Part shown: positions 8,543-15,783 of the stretch, piece by piece | Layout of the letters: each line of letters starts with the position of its first letter | How positions within the stretch are numbered: the stretch's first letter is position 1 | Source: Haloarcula argentinensis DSM 12282 | GTDB taxonomy: Archaea > Halobacteriota > Halobacteria > Halobacteriales > Haloarculaceae | Reading direction: 5' to 3' | Length of the DNA stretch: 64,000 bases | NCBI GenBank assembly: GCA_000336895.1 | Contig: AOLX01000025.1 | Location: forward strand, 184,269-248,268 | Program-made: the position numbers and the translations under genes | Notes under the pieces: model-generated | The model's database searches: none | What the model saw: the letters and a program-made list of their open reading frames with translations, nothing else | What the model was told of the DNA's origin: nothing

Positions 8543-8957
8543 CTTCGCCTCGTAGAGCAATACGGGGAGACGCAAAGAGACGCGGTCGTGAAGCCGGTCG
8601 ATAGGGCAGGTCCCTGTTTTCCATCAGTTGAGCACTGGACCGAGAGAGTCGTCGAGCGTCTTCGGTCTGAGGTAACTGGTGATTCTGGTGGGACGACCTT
8701 CGGCAAAATTTTGCGTGATGTACTCACAATACCTGCTAGTCTCCGATATCCACACTCGTCGCCGTGCCTGCTTTCGAGTCTGCGACGATACGCGCAACGC
8801 TCTCCCCGTTCGTCGCCCCGGCCCCCACGATGGGACAAATAACACCCGAATCCCGAGAGCGTCGAGTCTGCTGTCAGCTCTGCGGTCAGGGGATTCGCTA
8901 TAACAAAATCGTCTAACACCACAGGTAGGATGACAGAAAATTGACTGCTGAATCGCC
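8543..8957. other. Intergenic region, no gene recognised
   Basis: This 415-bp stretch lies between the integrase and a lipoprotein gene. Several overlapping frames exist on both strands, but their products are rich in Arg, Ser and Pro and lack the acidic bias of real genes here. No repeat or RNA structure stood out. Confidence 0.5.
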
Positions 8958-9377
8958 ATGCATCGACGAACATACATTCGTGCTGCTGTGAGCGCCGGAG
9001 TTCTCGTAGTCGCCGGGTGTTCCAGCAATGACGACGACAGTACGAACGACGAACAGGCAACTACGACGCCCACACCAACAGAAACGCCGACCCCGGAACG
9101 TGAGACGCTCGTTGACGAGACGCTGTACTACCGGGAACGGTATCCGTTCGACTTGCAAGCGGGACAGCGACTCGTGATTACCGTAGACGTAGAGCGTGGT
9201 GGGCCTGTGGTTGTGGACGTAGCGGATGCCGAAGCGGGGGAATCGCTGTTCAGTGACCGCGTTGAGACGCAGGAGACGTTTGAGGTCGACTTACAGAGCA
9301 CTGGGACGCACTACGTTACCTTCCAGAACGTCTCGGAGGCGAGCATCGAAATCGTCCTCGTAGAAGCTACCGACTGA
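8958..9377 (+). CDS. Secreted lipoprotein of the integrative element
   Basis: 139 aa. The N-terminus MHRRTYIRAAVSAGVLVVAGC is a Tat-like lipoprotein signal with a double Arg and a lipobox ending at Cys21. An Asp/Asn- then Thr/Pro-rich spacer (about 22-48) holds the protein off the membrane, and the remaining 90 residues look like a beta-sandwich (LVITVDVERGG, TFEVDLQSTGTHYVTFQN), similar in pattern to PPC-type or CARDB-like domains. Function unknown. It stands alone between the integrase and an unknown gene. A second unrelated element lipoprotein lies at 14268-14714. Surface lipoproteins on mobile elements can act in exclusion of related elements, but nothing here shows that. Confidence 0.75.
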   Translation: MHRRTYIRAAVSAGVLVVAGCSSNDDDSTNDEQATTTPTPTETPTPERETLVDETLYYRERYPFDLQAGQRLVITVDVERGGPVVVDVADAEAGESLFSDRVETQETFEVDLQSTGTHYVTFQNVSEASIEIVLVEATD

Positions 9378-9774
9378 CTCTCCGCCCCTTCGATTCCGAA
9401 ATCACATCGACCGTCGAGATGAACACTCTCCTTCTCGCTGCGTGGCCTGTCTGAGCACTAGTACGATACTTCATTATGACGTACCGTACACAGCCTCCGA
9501 GGGCTACGACCGTGCCTTGTTGCCCAATCTAAATCCACTTCCACTGACTATGGTATGGCTGGATGCGTCGAGATTGACTTCGTACTGAAGTTATAATATA
9601 TTTGAAAACGGGGACGAAGACAGGATACCAGCAAAAATTTCTCTTTTCGGTCCAGAAACGCACCCGTTTTTAGCCAGTCAGGTACAGAACCCTTAATCCC
9701 CGATTGATTTGCGTGGAGCTTCGATGGTTCAGTCGGTGATGGCAGTTCGTAGGAAGGCTCCACAGGAGCCCGCA
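9378..9774. other. Intergenic, AT-rich toward right end
   Basis: Nearly 400 bp without a supported gene. Positions 9585-9605 contain a TATA-like run (ttataatatatttg), followed by about 100 bp of mixed composition up to the next gene. It may be the promoter of the following gene, which would then have a long leader or an earlier start. Confidence 0.4.
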
Positions 9775-10428
9775 ATGAGTGAAATACACTCCGACGACGG
9801 ACGCACAGTAGAAAAGCTCGGTCGAGAGCCTTGGGTCCAGATTGACTGGGCCGAATTATTTGAGCGGACTGCCGGAAAAGAGAATCTCCCGCTCTCAACC
9901 CAAACGCTGGCCCAAGTGCTTAGCGCCCGGTACGACTGCACTCCGGGACTTGCCAGAGAAGTCCTACAACTGGCCGTCAATCACGGAGAACTTCTGAGTC
10001 TTGAAGTTACTATAGGTGATATGTCTTGGACCTATTATTTCAATAGAACATCTCCCTCTGGGAGTCGTTCTATCGAACTGATTGTCTCCACCCGTGATTT
10101 CTATGACACTCCCTCCGATTTCGTTCCGGAGACTATCTCTAAGGAGAATCTGAAGTCGAAATACGAAGGGATTTACTCTCACGCTGATACTACTCTCTTT
10201 GACCGTGTAATTAATTCACTGGAATATATGATTCCTCTTTTGGTAGATGGAGACGAGGTACGTCTCCATCCCGCTCTCACCAGGTATGTACTCCTGCGGA
10301 GGTCGCACGAGGCGATATCTGACGCGATAGCGCCATGCGATACTGCTGAAGAGGGGCCAGCGTTCGAGCGTGTCCTCGGAGAGCTGGGAAAATATAGCGA
10401 AGCTAAAAACGAGCTTACGCGACGTTGA
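9775..10428 (+). CDS. Unknown element protein
   Basis: 217 aa from the ATG at 9775. The frame stays open upstream to an ATG at 9709, but the extra 22 residues are basic and unlike haloarchaeal N-termini, so the later start (MSEIHSDDGRT) is preferred. The protein is acidic, with a helical segment (LAQVLSARYDCTPGLAREVLQLAVNHGEL reads like a winged-helix or HTH-type helical pair, residues about 42-70 of the short form), then beta strands and a C-terminal helical region with several Leu/Arg heptads. No family is recognised. Base composition of the middle part is lower in GC than the flanking core genes, consistent with transferred DNA. A DNA-binding or replication accessory role is possible but not demonstrated. 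Confidence 0.6.
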   Translation: MSEIHSDDGRTVEKLGREPWVQIDWAELFERTAGKENLPLSTQTLAQVLSARYDCTPGLAREVLQLAVNHGELLSLEVTIGDMSWTYYFNRTSPSGSRSIELIVSTRDFYDTPSDFVPETISKENLKSKYEGIYSHADTTLFDRVINSLEYMIPLLVDGDEVRLHPALTRYVLLRRSHEAISDAIAPCDTAEEGPAFERVLGELGKYSEAKNELTRR

Positions 10429-10473
10429 AGCCGCTCTAGGTCTATTTTTTGCTCTCTATAAATTATACAGTGT

Positions 10474-10620
10474 ATGTCCCGAACGACGGTCGCTCTCGAC
10501 AAGTCGACGAAAGACCGTCTGTGTACCCTCAAACGCGGCGGCGAGAGTTACGACGACCTGCTGAATTGCATTCTCGACCACGTCGAGCGAACCGCCTCTG
10601 GCGAGGTGGTCGTTGACTAA
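10474..10620 (+). CDS. Small ribbon-helix-helix-like protein, 48 aa
   Basis: The frame begins at the ATG at 10474 and ends at TAA 10620. The product starts MSRTTVALDKSTKDRLCTLK, then a Gly-Gly turn and ESYDDLLNCILDHVE. A short strand, an amphipathic helix (STKDRLCTLK), a Gly turn with the S-Y-D-D-L-L helix cap, and a second helix are the pattern of haloarchaeal mini RHH or antitoxin-like proteins. A T-rich TATA-like stretch (tctatttttt, 10441-10450) lies about 28 bp upstream, so transcription is probably leaderless. It sits between the unknown gene and the prim-pol gene and may control copy number or replication of the element; that is inference. No toxin gene was recognised next to it. Confidence 0.6.
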   Translation: MSRTTVALDKSTKDRLCTLKRGGESYDDLLNCILDHVERTASGEVVVD

Positions 10621-10735
10621 CACGTAATCCCGTTCCAGTGCTCGCTCGCTGTGACCTGACGAAGCGAGCACAAGCGGGACGGTGTGGACGACGAGCCTGC
10701 GGGCAGCGGGCTTCCGAGCCATGCACTCCAAGACA

Positions 10736-11968
10736 ATGACCCGGACAAATCACGATACGGACTCCGACCCTAGAAATCTGTCGAGCCAAGACAGCACGGC
10801 GCATAGCTCCGCCAACGGGCTGACTGCACAGACTGAACCCCGGACAGTCCTCAGCAGTCGGATAACAGCAGCCGGACTAGACGTAGAGCGGTTCGTACCG
10901 CTATGCGACGGGACGAAAAAGAGTCGCGTTGACCATACAAACTCCGCACATCAATACCCGGCTGACGAACTCGACGGCAACTACGGGGTGATGGCTGGTG
11001 ACGGGCTTGTTATCGTGGACATTGACGATTACAGTGGTAACCAGGGTGTCCCAGACTCCATCGAGGCGCTACCCGCGACGTTCACAGTTGAAACCCCACA
11101 CGGAGGCGAGCACAGGTACTACGCAGTCAACGACATAGTCAGCAACAATCAGTCTGAGTGGGGCGAAATTCGCGCTGCCAAACAGTACGTCGTCGGTCCC
11201 GGTTCTGAACTCGATGCCTGTTCGAAATCGTGGCACGACTGTTCAGCCGACGACGCTGGACGCTATGCGGTCCTTGACGACAGGCCACTCGCACATATCT
11301 CTCCATCGGCACTGCCAGAGCGACCCACGCAGCAAACGAATCCTCCGACCACGGTATCGACCGACTCATCGGATGTGGCGTGTCTTGATGACATAGCCGC
11401 ACCGTTCGGGAAACTCGAGACACGACTGCGGGCGTTCCTCGGGGATGACCGTCGCCAAGCACTCTGGGAGGGGCGATACTCTGACGCAGGCTATGACGAC
11501 CGCTCGCAGGCTGAAGCCGAACTCGCGTATCATCTCGGCTGGTTCTTCGAGAGCAACGCCGAGGTCGTCAGCAAACTGCTGACGCTCGCCTGTGAACAGT
11601 ACCCGACGACGGACTGGAACGAACCCCGGAAATGGCGCGTGCGTGATGACGATGCCTATCGCGTGAGCACATGCGAACTGCCTGACTACGACGACACCTA
11701 CACTCCGCCATGGTCAGGTCGTGGCCCGCGACCCGAAGTGAGTCAGGTAACGTCGGATAAGGTTCTCGCTGCTACGTTTGAATTGTACCCTGCGACAGTC
11801 GATGAAATTGCTAACTACGAAGAAGTGGATGTATGCCGAGAGCAGACGCGGAAGGCGCTCGAAGAACTACGTGACCACGAGATACTCGCACGAGAGAAGG
11901 ATACGATGCAGCCGGGGAAGCCATACGTCTACTACCCGACGTTTGAGGAGGAGCTAAACAATATCTAA
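10736..11968 (+). CDS. Prim-pol (bifunctional primase/polymerase) replication protein
   Basis: 410 aa from the ATG at 10736; a second ATG at 10721 and a GTG at 10682 are in frame, so the start is uncertain. The N-terminal half carries an archaeo-eukaryotic primase-type core: GNYGVMAGDGLVIVDIDDY with the D-x-D metal pair, then FTVETPHGGEHRYY, then WGEIRAAKQYVVGPGSEL, the order seen in prim-pol proteins of plasmids and phages. A linker of Pro/Thr/Ser follows, then a helical region (ALWEGRYSDAGYDDRSQAEA...WFFES) like the primase-C-terminal or helicase-adaptor domains of such proteins, and a C-terminal winged helix (TVDEIANYEEVDVCREQTRKALEELRDH pattern). It probably starts replication of the element. 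No separate helicase gene is present. Confidence 0.78.
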   Translation: MTRTNHDTDSDPRNLSSQDSTAHSSANGLTAQTEPRTVLSSRITAAGLDVERFVPLCDGTKKSRVDHTNSAHQYPADELDGNYGVMAGDGLVIVDIDDYSGNQGVPDSIEALPATFTVETPHGGEHRYYAVNDIVSNNQSEWGEIRAAKQYVVGPGSELDACSKSWHDCSADDAGRYAVLDDRPLAHISPSALPERPTQQTNPPTTVSTDSSDVACLDDIAAPFGKLETRLRAFLGDDRRQALWEGRYSDAGYDDRSQAEAELAYHLGWFFESNAEVVSKLLTLACEQYPTTDWNEPRKWRVRDDDAYRVSTCELPDYDDTYTPPWSGRGPRPEVSQVTSDKVLAATFELYPATVDEIANYEEVDVCREQTRKALEELRDHEILAREKDTMQPGKPYVYYPTFEEELNNI

Positions 11969-12172
11969 CCTACCCCCACACTGTGGATAATGTCTTGGAT
12001 GGTGTGTTAATTGAGAAACACGAATGTCAGGGAGGCGCGGTGCGTCAAAGACCCCGCGGTTCTTCCGTCGCTCCAATGTGACGCTAATAATTCATCTCAC
12101 ACCTTGCTATCTGAATCCCCTTTGAGATACATATTTATTCTCTGGTTCTATTGTTGGGTACAGTGGCCCGTC

Positions 12173-12598
12173 ATGCAGTCTCCAATCGAGCAAACCCGAG
12201 AGATGCTGGAGGAAATGGAGGCGGATAATACTCTCCATGGGAAGTCACTGGACGTAGTCGACACTGTCTGGCTTTCCTCTGAAATCGGAAGTATAATTCC
12301 AAAAACTATCGCTGCCTGCTCAGTCTATGTTGCCTCTCGCTTCCCAGACGTAGATGCTGAAATCGCACAAACCGAGATAGCCTCCGTCGCTGACCTCTCG
12401 ACGGCTACAATTGAATCGAACTGGGAGACAATATACGAAATCTATACTGGGGACTCAATTCCTGACGGGCGTAGCCTGGATCTTGAACAGACGGGAACCG
12501 CTAGCGGTTCTGACCAAGGTGAAAGTTGGCGACGAAAAGTTTTGAGAGAAGAATTTCCCGAACCTGACAAAGACAGTAACGAGGACGAGAACAGTTAG
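12173..12598 (+). CDS. Single-cyclin-repeat TFB-like protein
   Basis: 141 aa from the ATG at 12173; upstream in-frame codons encode a Cys/Trp/Phe-rich stretch unlike these proteins. Residues 42-92 (IPKTIAACSVYVASRFPDV, then QTEIASVADLSTATIESNW and IYEIY) match the second cyclin repeat of TFB. The same pattern occurs in the window's own full TFB (SPVGLAAAAVYAAALL, QAAVSEVADISEVTIRNRY). The zinc ribbon, the B-reader/linker and the first cyclin repeat are absent, and a charged tail follows. A TATA-like atttatt at 12131-12137 lies about 40 bp upstream. It could bind promoter DNA or TBP, or compete with host TFB. The function is inferred from fold only. Confidence 0.7.
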   Translation: MQSPIEQTREMLEEMEADNTLHGKSLDVVDTVWLSSEIGSIIPKTIAACSVYVASRFPDVDAEIAQTEIASVADLSTATIESNWETIYEIYTGDSIPDGRSLDLEQTGTASGSDQGESWRRKVLREEFPEPDKDSNEDENS

Positions 12599-12689
12599 CA
12601 GCCCGTGATATTGGTAATCGAAGTGTCCGTCTTGTTGCTCCCGCTTCTCGTGCGAGTCTCTTCAGTCAACGATGAGAGACAGTCATGTA

Positions 12690-12956
12690 TCAATCCGATT
12701 CGTCGGATTCGAGGTCTTCTGCATCGACTTCGCCAGCGAGGAATCGCTCCCCGAGGTCTGTAACCCGGTAGTTCGAAGCATCAACCCGTTGTAACAGTCC
12801 TGCGTCCGTTAGTCTCCGACACCGCCGAGAGAGGTATTCCTGCGTGTAATCGATATTTGCAGCGATGACGCTGGGAGAGGCGACTATATATTTCTCGTGT
12901 AGAAACTCGAGTACTCGTTCGTCAGCCTGTGTCATCCAGTCAACCCGTGGTCGCAT
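12690..12956 (-). CDS. PhiH1-type winged-helix repressor
   Basis: 88 aa. The N-terminus MRPRVDWMTQADERVLEFLHE, the middle SPSVIAANIDYTQEYLSRRCRRLTDAGLLQRVD and the wing YRVTDLGERFLAGEVD are the hallmarks of the small MarR/PhiH1-repressor-like family that is abundant in haloarchaeal viruses and elements. It probably binds operator DNA as a dimer and holds element genes silent. It is divergent from the HhH gene; the 131-bp gap contains two inverted repeats, one starting 7 bp from its ATG, suggesting autoregulation. The protein ends in an acidic tail (EDLESDESD). Confidence 0.85.
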   Translation of the reverse strand: MRPRVDWMTQADERVLEFLHEKYIVASPSVIAANIDYTQEYLSRRCRRLTDAGLLQRVDASNYRVTDLGERFLAGEVDAEDLESDESD

Positions 12957-12962
12957 TTAGTA

Positions 12963-12991
12963 TCTGAAATACAGGGTTTGACTGTTTCAGA
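12963..12991. promoter_or_regulatory. Inverted repeat near repressor start, candidate operator
   Basis: TCTGAAA (12963-12969) and TTTCAGA (12985-12991) are perfect inverted 7-mers with a 15-bp spacer. The centre-to-centre distance of about 22 bp equals two helical turns, which suits a dimeric winged-helix repressor. It lies 7 bp upstream of the PhiH1-like gene. Confidence 0.45.
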
Positions 12992-13034
12992 GGGTGTCAA
13001 GACGTGGTTGTAGACATTAGAATTTAGTTCTAAT

Positions 13035-13052
13035 ACCACAATTTCTTGTGGT
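13035..13052. promoter_or_regulatory. Perfect inverted repeat, operator or stem-loop
   Basis: ACCACAA (13035-13041), loop TTTC, TTGTGGT (13046-13052). It lies 36 bp upstream of the HhH gene and beside an AT-rich TATA-like stretch (13020-13034), so it could be an operator overlapping that promoter. A short RNA hairpin is the alternative. Confidence 0.45.
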
Positions 13053-13087
13053 TAATGCTAAGTTGATGGAGATGTTCTGCTGAGGTA

Positions 13088-13642
13088 ATGGACTTGGGCC
13101 GGCGCGTACTCGAACAGCAGGAGCCACTGTACGCTGAGGAAGAGGATATGTACGAGGACGAGGTCGCCCGGCTCGAATCGTTACCGACTGCGTTCGAGGA
13201 AGACGAGTGGACGCATGAGGATTTGGAATGGATAATTGAATGGAAGGTTCGGGTGTTCACGAAGCCGACGCTGAAACACCTCGATAAAAATGAGGACGAG
13301 GAGATTCGAGCGCGAATTAACGAGGCAGTTCACGAGTCGAGCATCAGGCGGAAAGTCGAGGCGCTCACATCTCTCACCGGTATTGGTGTCCCGGTAGCCT
13401 CAGCAATCCTCCTGTTCATCAACCCTGACCGGTTCACTGTTATCGACGAACGGGCATGGAACGTCCTACAGGAAACAGGATACCTCGCACAAGAGCTTTC
13501 AGACGACCCTACTGTTGACGAATACTTGCTGTATCTCGGTGCGTGTTGGACGCTCGCCAACGAGTACGACGTGAGTCTCCGAACGCTCGACAGGGCGCTA
13601 TGGGTGCTCGATATCCAGAAGGACAAGAACTCCAGCGATTAA
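13088..13642 (+). CDS. Helix-hairpin-helix (HhH-GPD-like) protein of unknown function
   Basis: 184 aa, acidic. Residues 94-113 (LTSLTGIGVPVASAILLFIN) form a clear helix-hairpin-helix, followed by PDRFTVIDERAWNVL with Asp120 at the place where HhH-GPD DNA glycosylases carry their catalytic Asp. The N-terminal half (1-90) is helical and the C-terminal part (130-184) resembles the closing helices of the glycosylase fold. The catalytic Lys of bifunctional glycosylases is not evident and there is no iron-sulfur Cys cluster. It may be a base-excision-type enzyme or a structure-specific DNA-binding protein. It is divergent from the PhiH1-like repressor and followed 27 bp later by an unknown acidic gene. 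Confidence 0.65.
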   Translation: MDLGRRVLEQQEPLYAEEEDMYEDEVARLESLPTAFEEDEWTHEDLEWIIEWKVRVFTKPTLKHLDKNEDEEIRARINEAVHESSIRRKVEALTSLTGIGVPVASAILLFINPDRFTVIDERAWNVLQETGYLAQELSDDPTVDEYLLYLGACWTLANEYDVSLRTLDRALWVLDIQKDKNSSD

Positions 13643-13669
13643 ATACTGTCAGGAGAAATAATACAACGT

Positions 13670-14125
13670 ATGGATGACCCCGAACGGCCCGAGCGTCCCG
13701 GCCCCGACGCTGATGCCGCCGAGATAGCGGAGTGGATGGAGGAGGATTTCGGGCGAGCCGTGGCCGAGGGGGTAGCAAACGCTGGTGAGGGGGAGGACTC
13801 CGACGACGAGCACGAGGTCATAGAGGTCGAGATACTCAATCACGAACGGGGTGAGGTCGTCGGGACGGTAGACACGAACGGGAACCTCGACACGGAGAGC
13901 GACGCATTACGCGAGGTTTCGCAGGAATATCTTGAGGAGGGCGTTCCCGTGCTCGTCCCCACAACCTACGAGAACGAAGACGGTGAGACGGTTCACGCGG
14001 ATGCAGAGGTGATGGTCGAACCGGGAACCACGGGATTCGTACGGGCTTTCATCGACGAACTCCCGAACCCGTTCGACTGCGACTCTGAGGTGCTTAGTGA
14101 CCTGCCCGTTCACGACGAAGCGTAA
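13670..14125 (+). CDS. Unknown acidic element protein
   Basis: 151 aa, very acidic (about a third Asp/Glu). An N-terminal helical acidic segment (residues 1-50, DAAEIAEWMEEDFG) leads to a beta-rich middle (EVIEVEILNHERGEVVGTVDTNGNLDT) and a C-terminal region (FVRAFIDELPNPFDC). Codon bias and composition support a real gene. It follows the HhH gene by 27 bp on the same strand, so the two may be co-transcribed. No family or motif is recognised; it could be a cytoplasmic partner of the HhH protein. Confidence 0.6.
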   Translation: MDDPERPERPGPDADAAEIAEWMEEDFGRAVAEGVANAGEGEDSDDEHEVIEVEILNHERGEVVGTVDTNGNLDTESDALREVSQEYLEEGVPVLVPTTYENEDGETVHADAEVMVEPGTTGFVRAFIDELPNPFDCDSEVLSDLPVHDEA

Positions 14126-14267
14126 CGAGGTAGCAACTTGTCAGAGGACGCCGTTCCGAAAATCCAAGTTCGTGAGAAACAGAAAATTGCGCTTTCAGAA
14201 CGCAACCTATTCTACAGGTAGTCCGTCGTCTCGTGTGAGATGCACCGGCGTTAGAAAAGCCATCTGA

Positions 14268-14714
14268 CTAATTTTCGTTTGCTTCGACGTCTTGCCGCAT
14301 TTCTTCAAGATTCCACGAATACGAACCTGTACCAGTCGGTATCTGATAGAGAGCGACTCCAGAGCCGCCTTGCTTGATTTCACCGCGAGATTGAATTCCG
14401 CTTGAGAGCCCATCCGAAGCGTGTGCCAAGTCGTAGAACCTCTCATCTGTCTCAATTCGACTCCGAAACCACACGTCCTGCATATCTAATGTCCCCTCGG
14501 CTACGTCAAGGGTAACAACTACCCACTTACTTCCTTCTTCCAGACGGCCGCCTTCCTTTCGGCTTTTCCGGATGTCTTCAGGAATTTCCTCGGGCGCTTG
14601 GTCTGCTTTGATGTTATACTCCAGCACAACATCAGGTTCCGATTCGCCAGCACAGCCAGCAATAACCACAGCTGAGCCTGCTGAAACCGCTCGTATGAAC
14701 TTCCTCCGTTGCAT
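14268..14714 (-). CDS. Tat lipoprotein of unknown function
   Basis: 148 aa. MQRRKFIRAVSAGSAVVIAGC is a twin-arginine lipoprotein signal with lipobox Cys21. The mature part shows an immunoglobulin-like pattern (KWVVVTLDVAEGTLDMQDV, then FRSRIETDERFYDLAHA, then GVALYQIPTG), as in extracellular DUF4352-type domains. It is the last gene of the integrative element, convergent with the acidic gene to its left and pointing away from the right border. Function unknown; the domain type is common among haloarchaeal secreted lipoproteins. Confidence 0.75.
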   Translation of the reverse strand: MQRRKFIRAVSAGSAVVIAGCAGESEPDVVLEYNIKADQAPEEIPEDIRKSRKEGGRLEEGSKWVVVTLDVAEGTLDMQDVWFRSRIETDERFYDLAHASDGLSSGIQSRGEIKQGGSGVALYQIPTGTGSYSWNLEEMRQDVEANEN

Positions 14715-15126
14715 ATCGGTTAGTAGTGATATGTGTTCAAATAATTCTACTGGGATGACTGTCAGTGCGTCAGAAGAGGCTAAAAATTGGGAAGATATGT
14801 TGAACCGCGTTAGATTCCGGTGTGAGTGATGTGCCTGTGTGACACCTCAGAGCGAACTCTATCGAGCTTTTGATTACAACTGTCCTCTCTCAGAAGGCAG
14901 TAGACGTAATTCTCTGACGTCCGTTCACTTCTCTCCCGAAATGTATGGATAGAAAGCTGGCCTCGGCACTCATAGGGCTCGTCATCAACGGGGAGTCACC
15001 CCGGCTCGGCCCTGTGGGTCGTCGTCATCGGCCGCCGGATGATACCGCCGCCGCCGACAAGACGGTTACTCATCGGGGCCACACAGTAGAACAAACGCTA
15101 AACCCACGCGGGTCAACCAGTCGTAC
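14715..15126. other. Right border region of the element
   Basis: This 412-bp region without a supported gene contains repeat copy C (14912-14972) and, beyond it, GC-rich chromosomal sequence up to the DsbA-like gene. A 61-codon frame at 14945-15130 starts inside the repeat and has a basic, non-haloarchaeal composition, so it is not called. Confidence 0.55.
14912..14972 (+). repeat. Repeat copy C (candidate attR)
   Basis: It matches 4115-4175 at 52 of 61 positions in the same orientation. The final 22 bases (14951-14972) are identical to 4154-4175, beginning agaaagctgg and ending ggcactca. The distance between the cores is 10,797 bp. The second half of copy B (4189-4264) has no counterpart here. 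Confidence 0.7.
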
Positions 15127-15783
15127 ATGAACAGACGACGCTTTCTCACGCTTTCCGGGGTGGGTGTCGTCGGCGCAGTAGCAGGCTGCAGTAGCGAGGC
15201 GGACAGCGCCGAATCCGTTGACAGCCACCCGGCGGCCGCCGACCTCGACGCCCAGCCCCGCCGCGGCGAACTGGGCGGCCACGTCATTCTGGCGTTCGAA
15301 GACCCCTCTTGTCCCACGTGTCGCCGCTTCCACGAGGACACGCTGCCGGACATTCGGAAGAACATCGTGGACGCAGGCAAAGGCGCGTACGTCGTCCGGA
15401 CCTACCCTGTCATCTATCCTTGGGGTGAGCCAGCGACGCAGGCGCTGGAGTCGACGTTCGCCCGTGACAGCGAGGCGTACTGGTCGCTGTTCGATCACTA
15501 CTTCGCCGAGCAGTCGTCGTTCGACCCGGACAACGTTCTGGACCGGACAGCGACGTTTCTCACCGAGGAGACGGCGGTAGACGGCGAGGCGGTCGCACGT
15601 GACGCGCGGGAGCGGACACACGACGACGCTGTACAGGCTGATATCCAGGCGGCCGAGGACGCCGGACTGGGTGAGACGACGCCGATTATTCTGCTGTTCG
15701 AGGACGGCGAGTTCGTGACGAAAGTCAACGGAAGCGTCAGCTACGACCTCATCGCGGAGGCGCTGGGAGAGCGTGACGGATGA
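15127..15783 (+). CDS. DsbA-like thiol oxidoreductase lipoprotein
   Basis: 218 aa. Twin-arginine signal MNRRRFLTLS and lipobox ending at Cys21, so Tat-exported and anchored outside the membrane. The thioredoxin-fold active site is CPTC (Cys62-Cys65) in FEDPSCPTCRRFHE, followed by an inserted helical domain and the cis-Pro loop ETTPIILLFEDG. This fits a DsbA-type oxidase or isomerase acting on secreted proteins. The next gene, a four-to-five-helix membrane protein with its own Cys-x-x-Cys, overlaps by 4 bp (ATGA), suggesting a redox partner pair. It is the first chromosomal gene after the element. Confidence 0.85.
   Translation: MNRRRFLTLSGVGVVGAVAGCSSEADSAESVDSHPAAADLDAQPRRGELGGHVILAFEDPSCPTCRRFHEDTLPDIRKNIVDAGKGAYVVRTYPVIYPWGEPATQALESTFARDSEAYWSLFDHYFAEQSSFDPDNVLDRTATFLTEETAVDGEAVARDARERTHDDAVQADIQAAEDAGLGETTPIILLFEDGEFVTKVNGSVSYDLIAEALGERDG

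Larger units (their letters stand above)
4115..14972. mobile_element. Integrative element of about 10.8 kb with tyrosine recombinase
   Basis: The borders are set by a direct repeat: 4115-4175 and 14912-14972 agree at 52 of 61 positions and share a perfect 22-bp core (4154-4175 and 14951-14972). Between them lie an integrase with an overlapping RHH-like gene, a prim-pol protein, a PhiH1-like repressor, a TFB-like factor, an HhH protein, lipoproteins and a nuclease operon. That gene set fits an integrated haloarchaeal plasmid or provirus-like element. Outside it, genes are core-type. No capsid, terminase or spike gene is recognised, so I favour a plasmid-like element. There is no tRNA at either border, so the true att core could be shorter than, or different from, the repeat. 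Confidence 0.65.

Noticed and set aside
14945-15130. 61-codon open frame starting in repeat C
   Set aside because: Starts in repeat, basic composition, and runs into the DsbA-like gene start.
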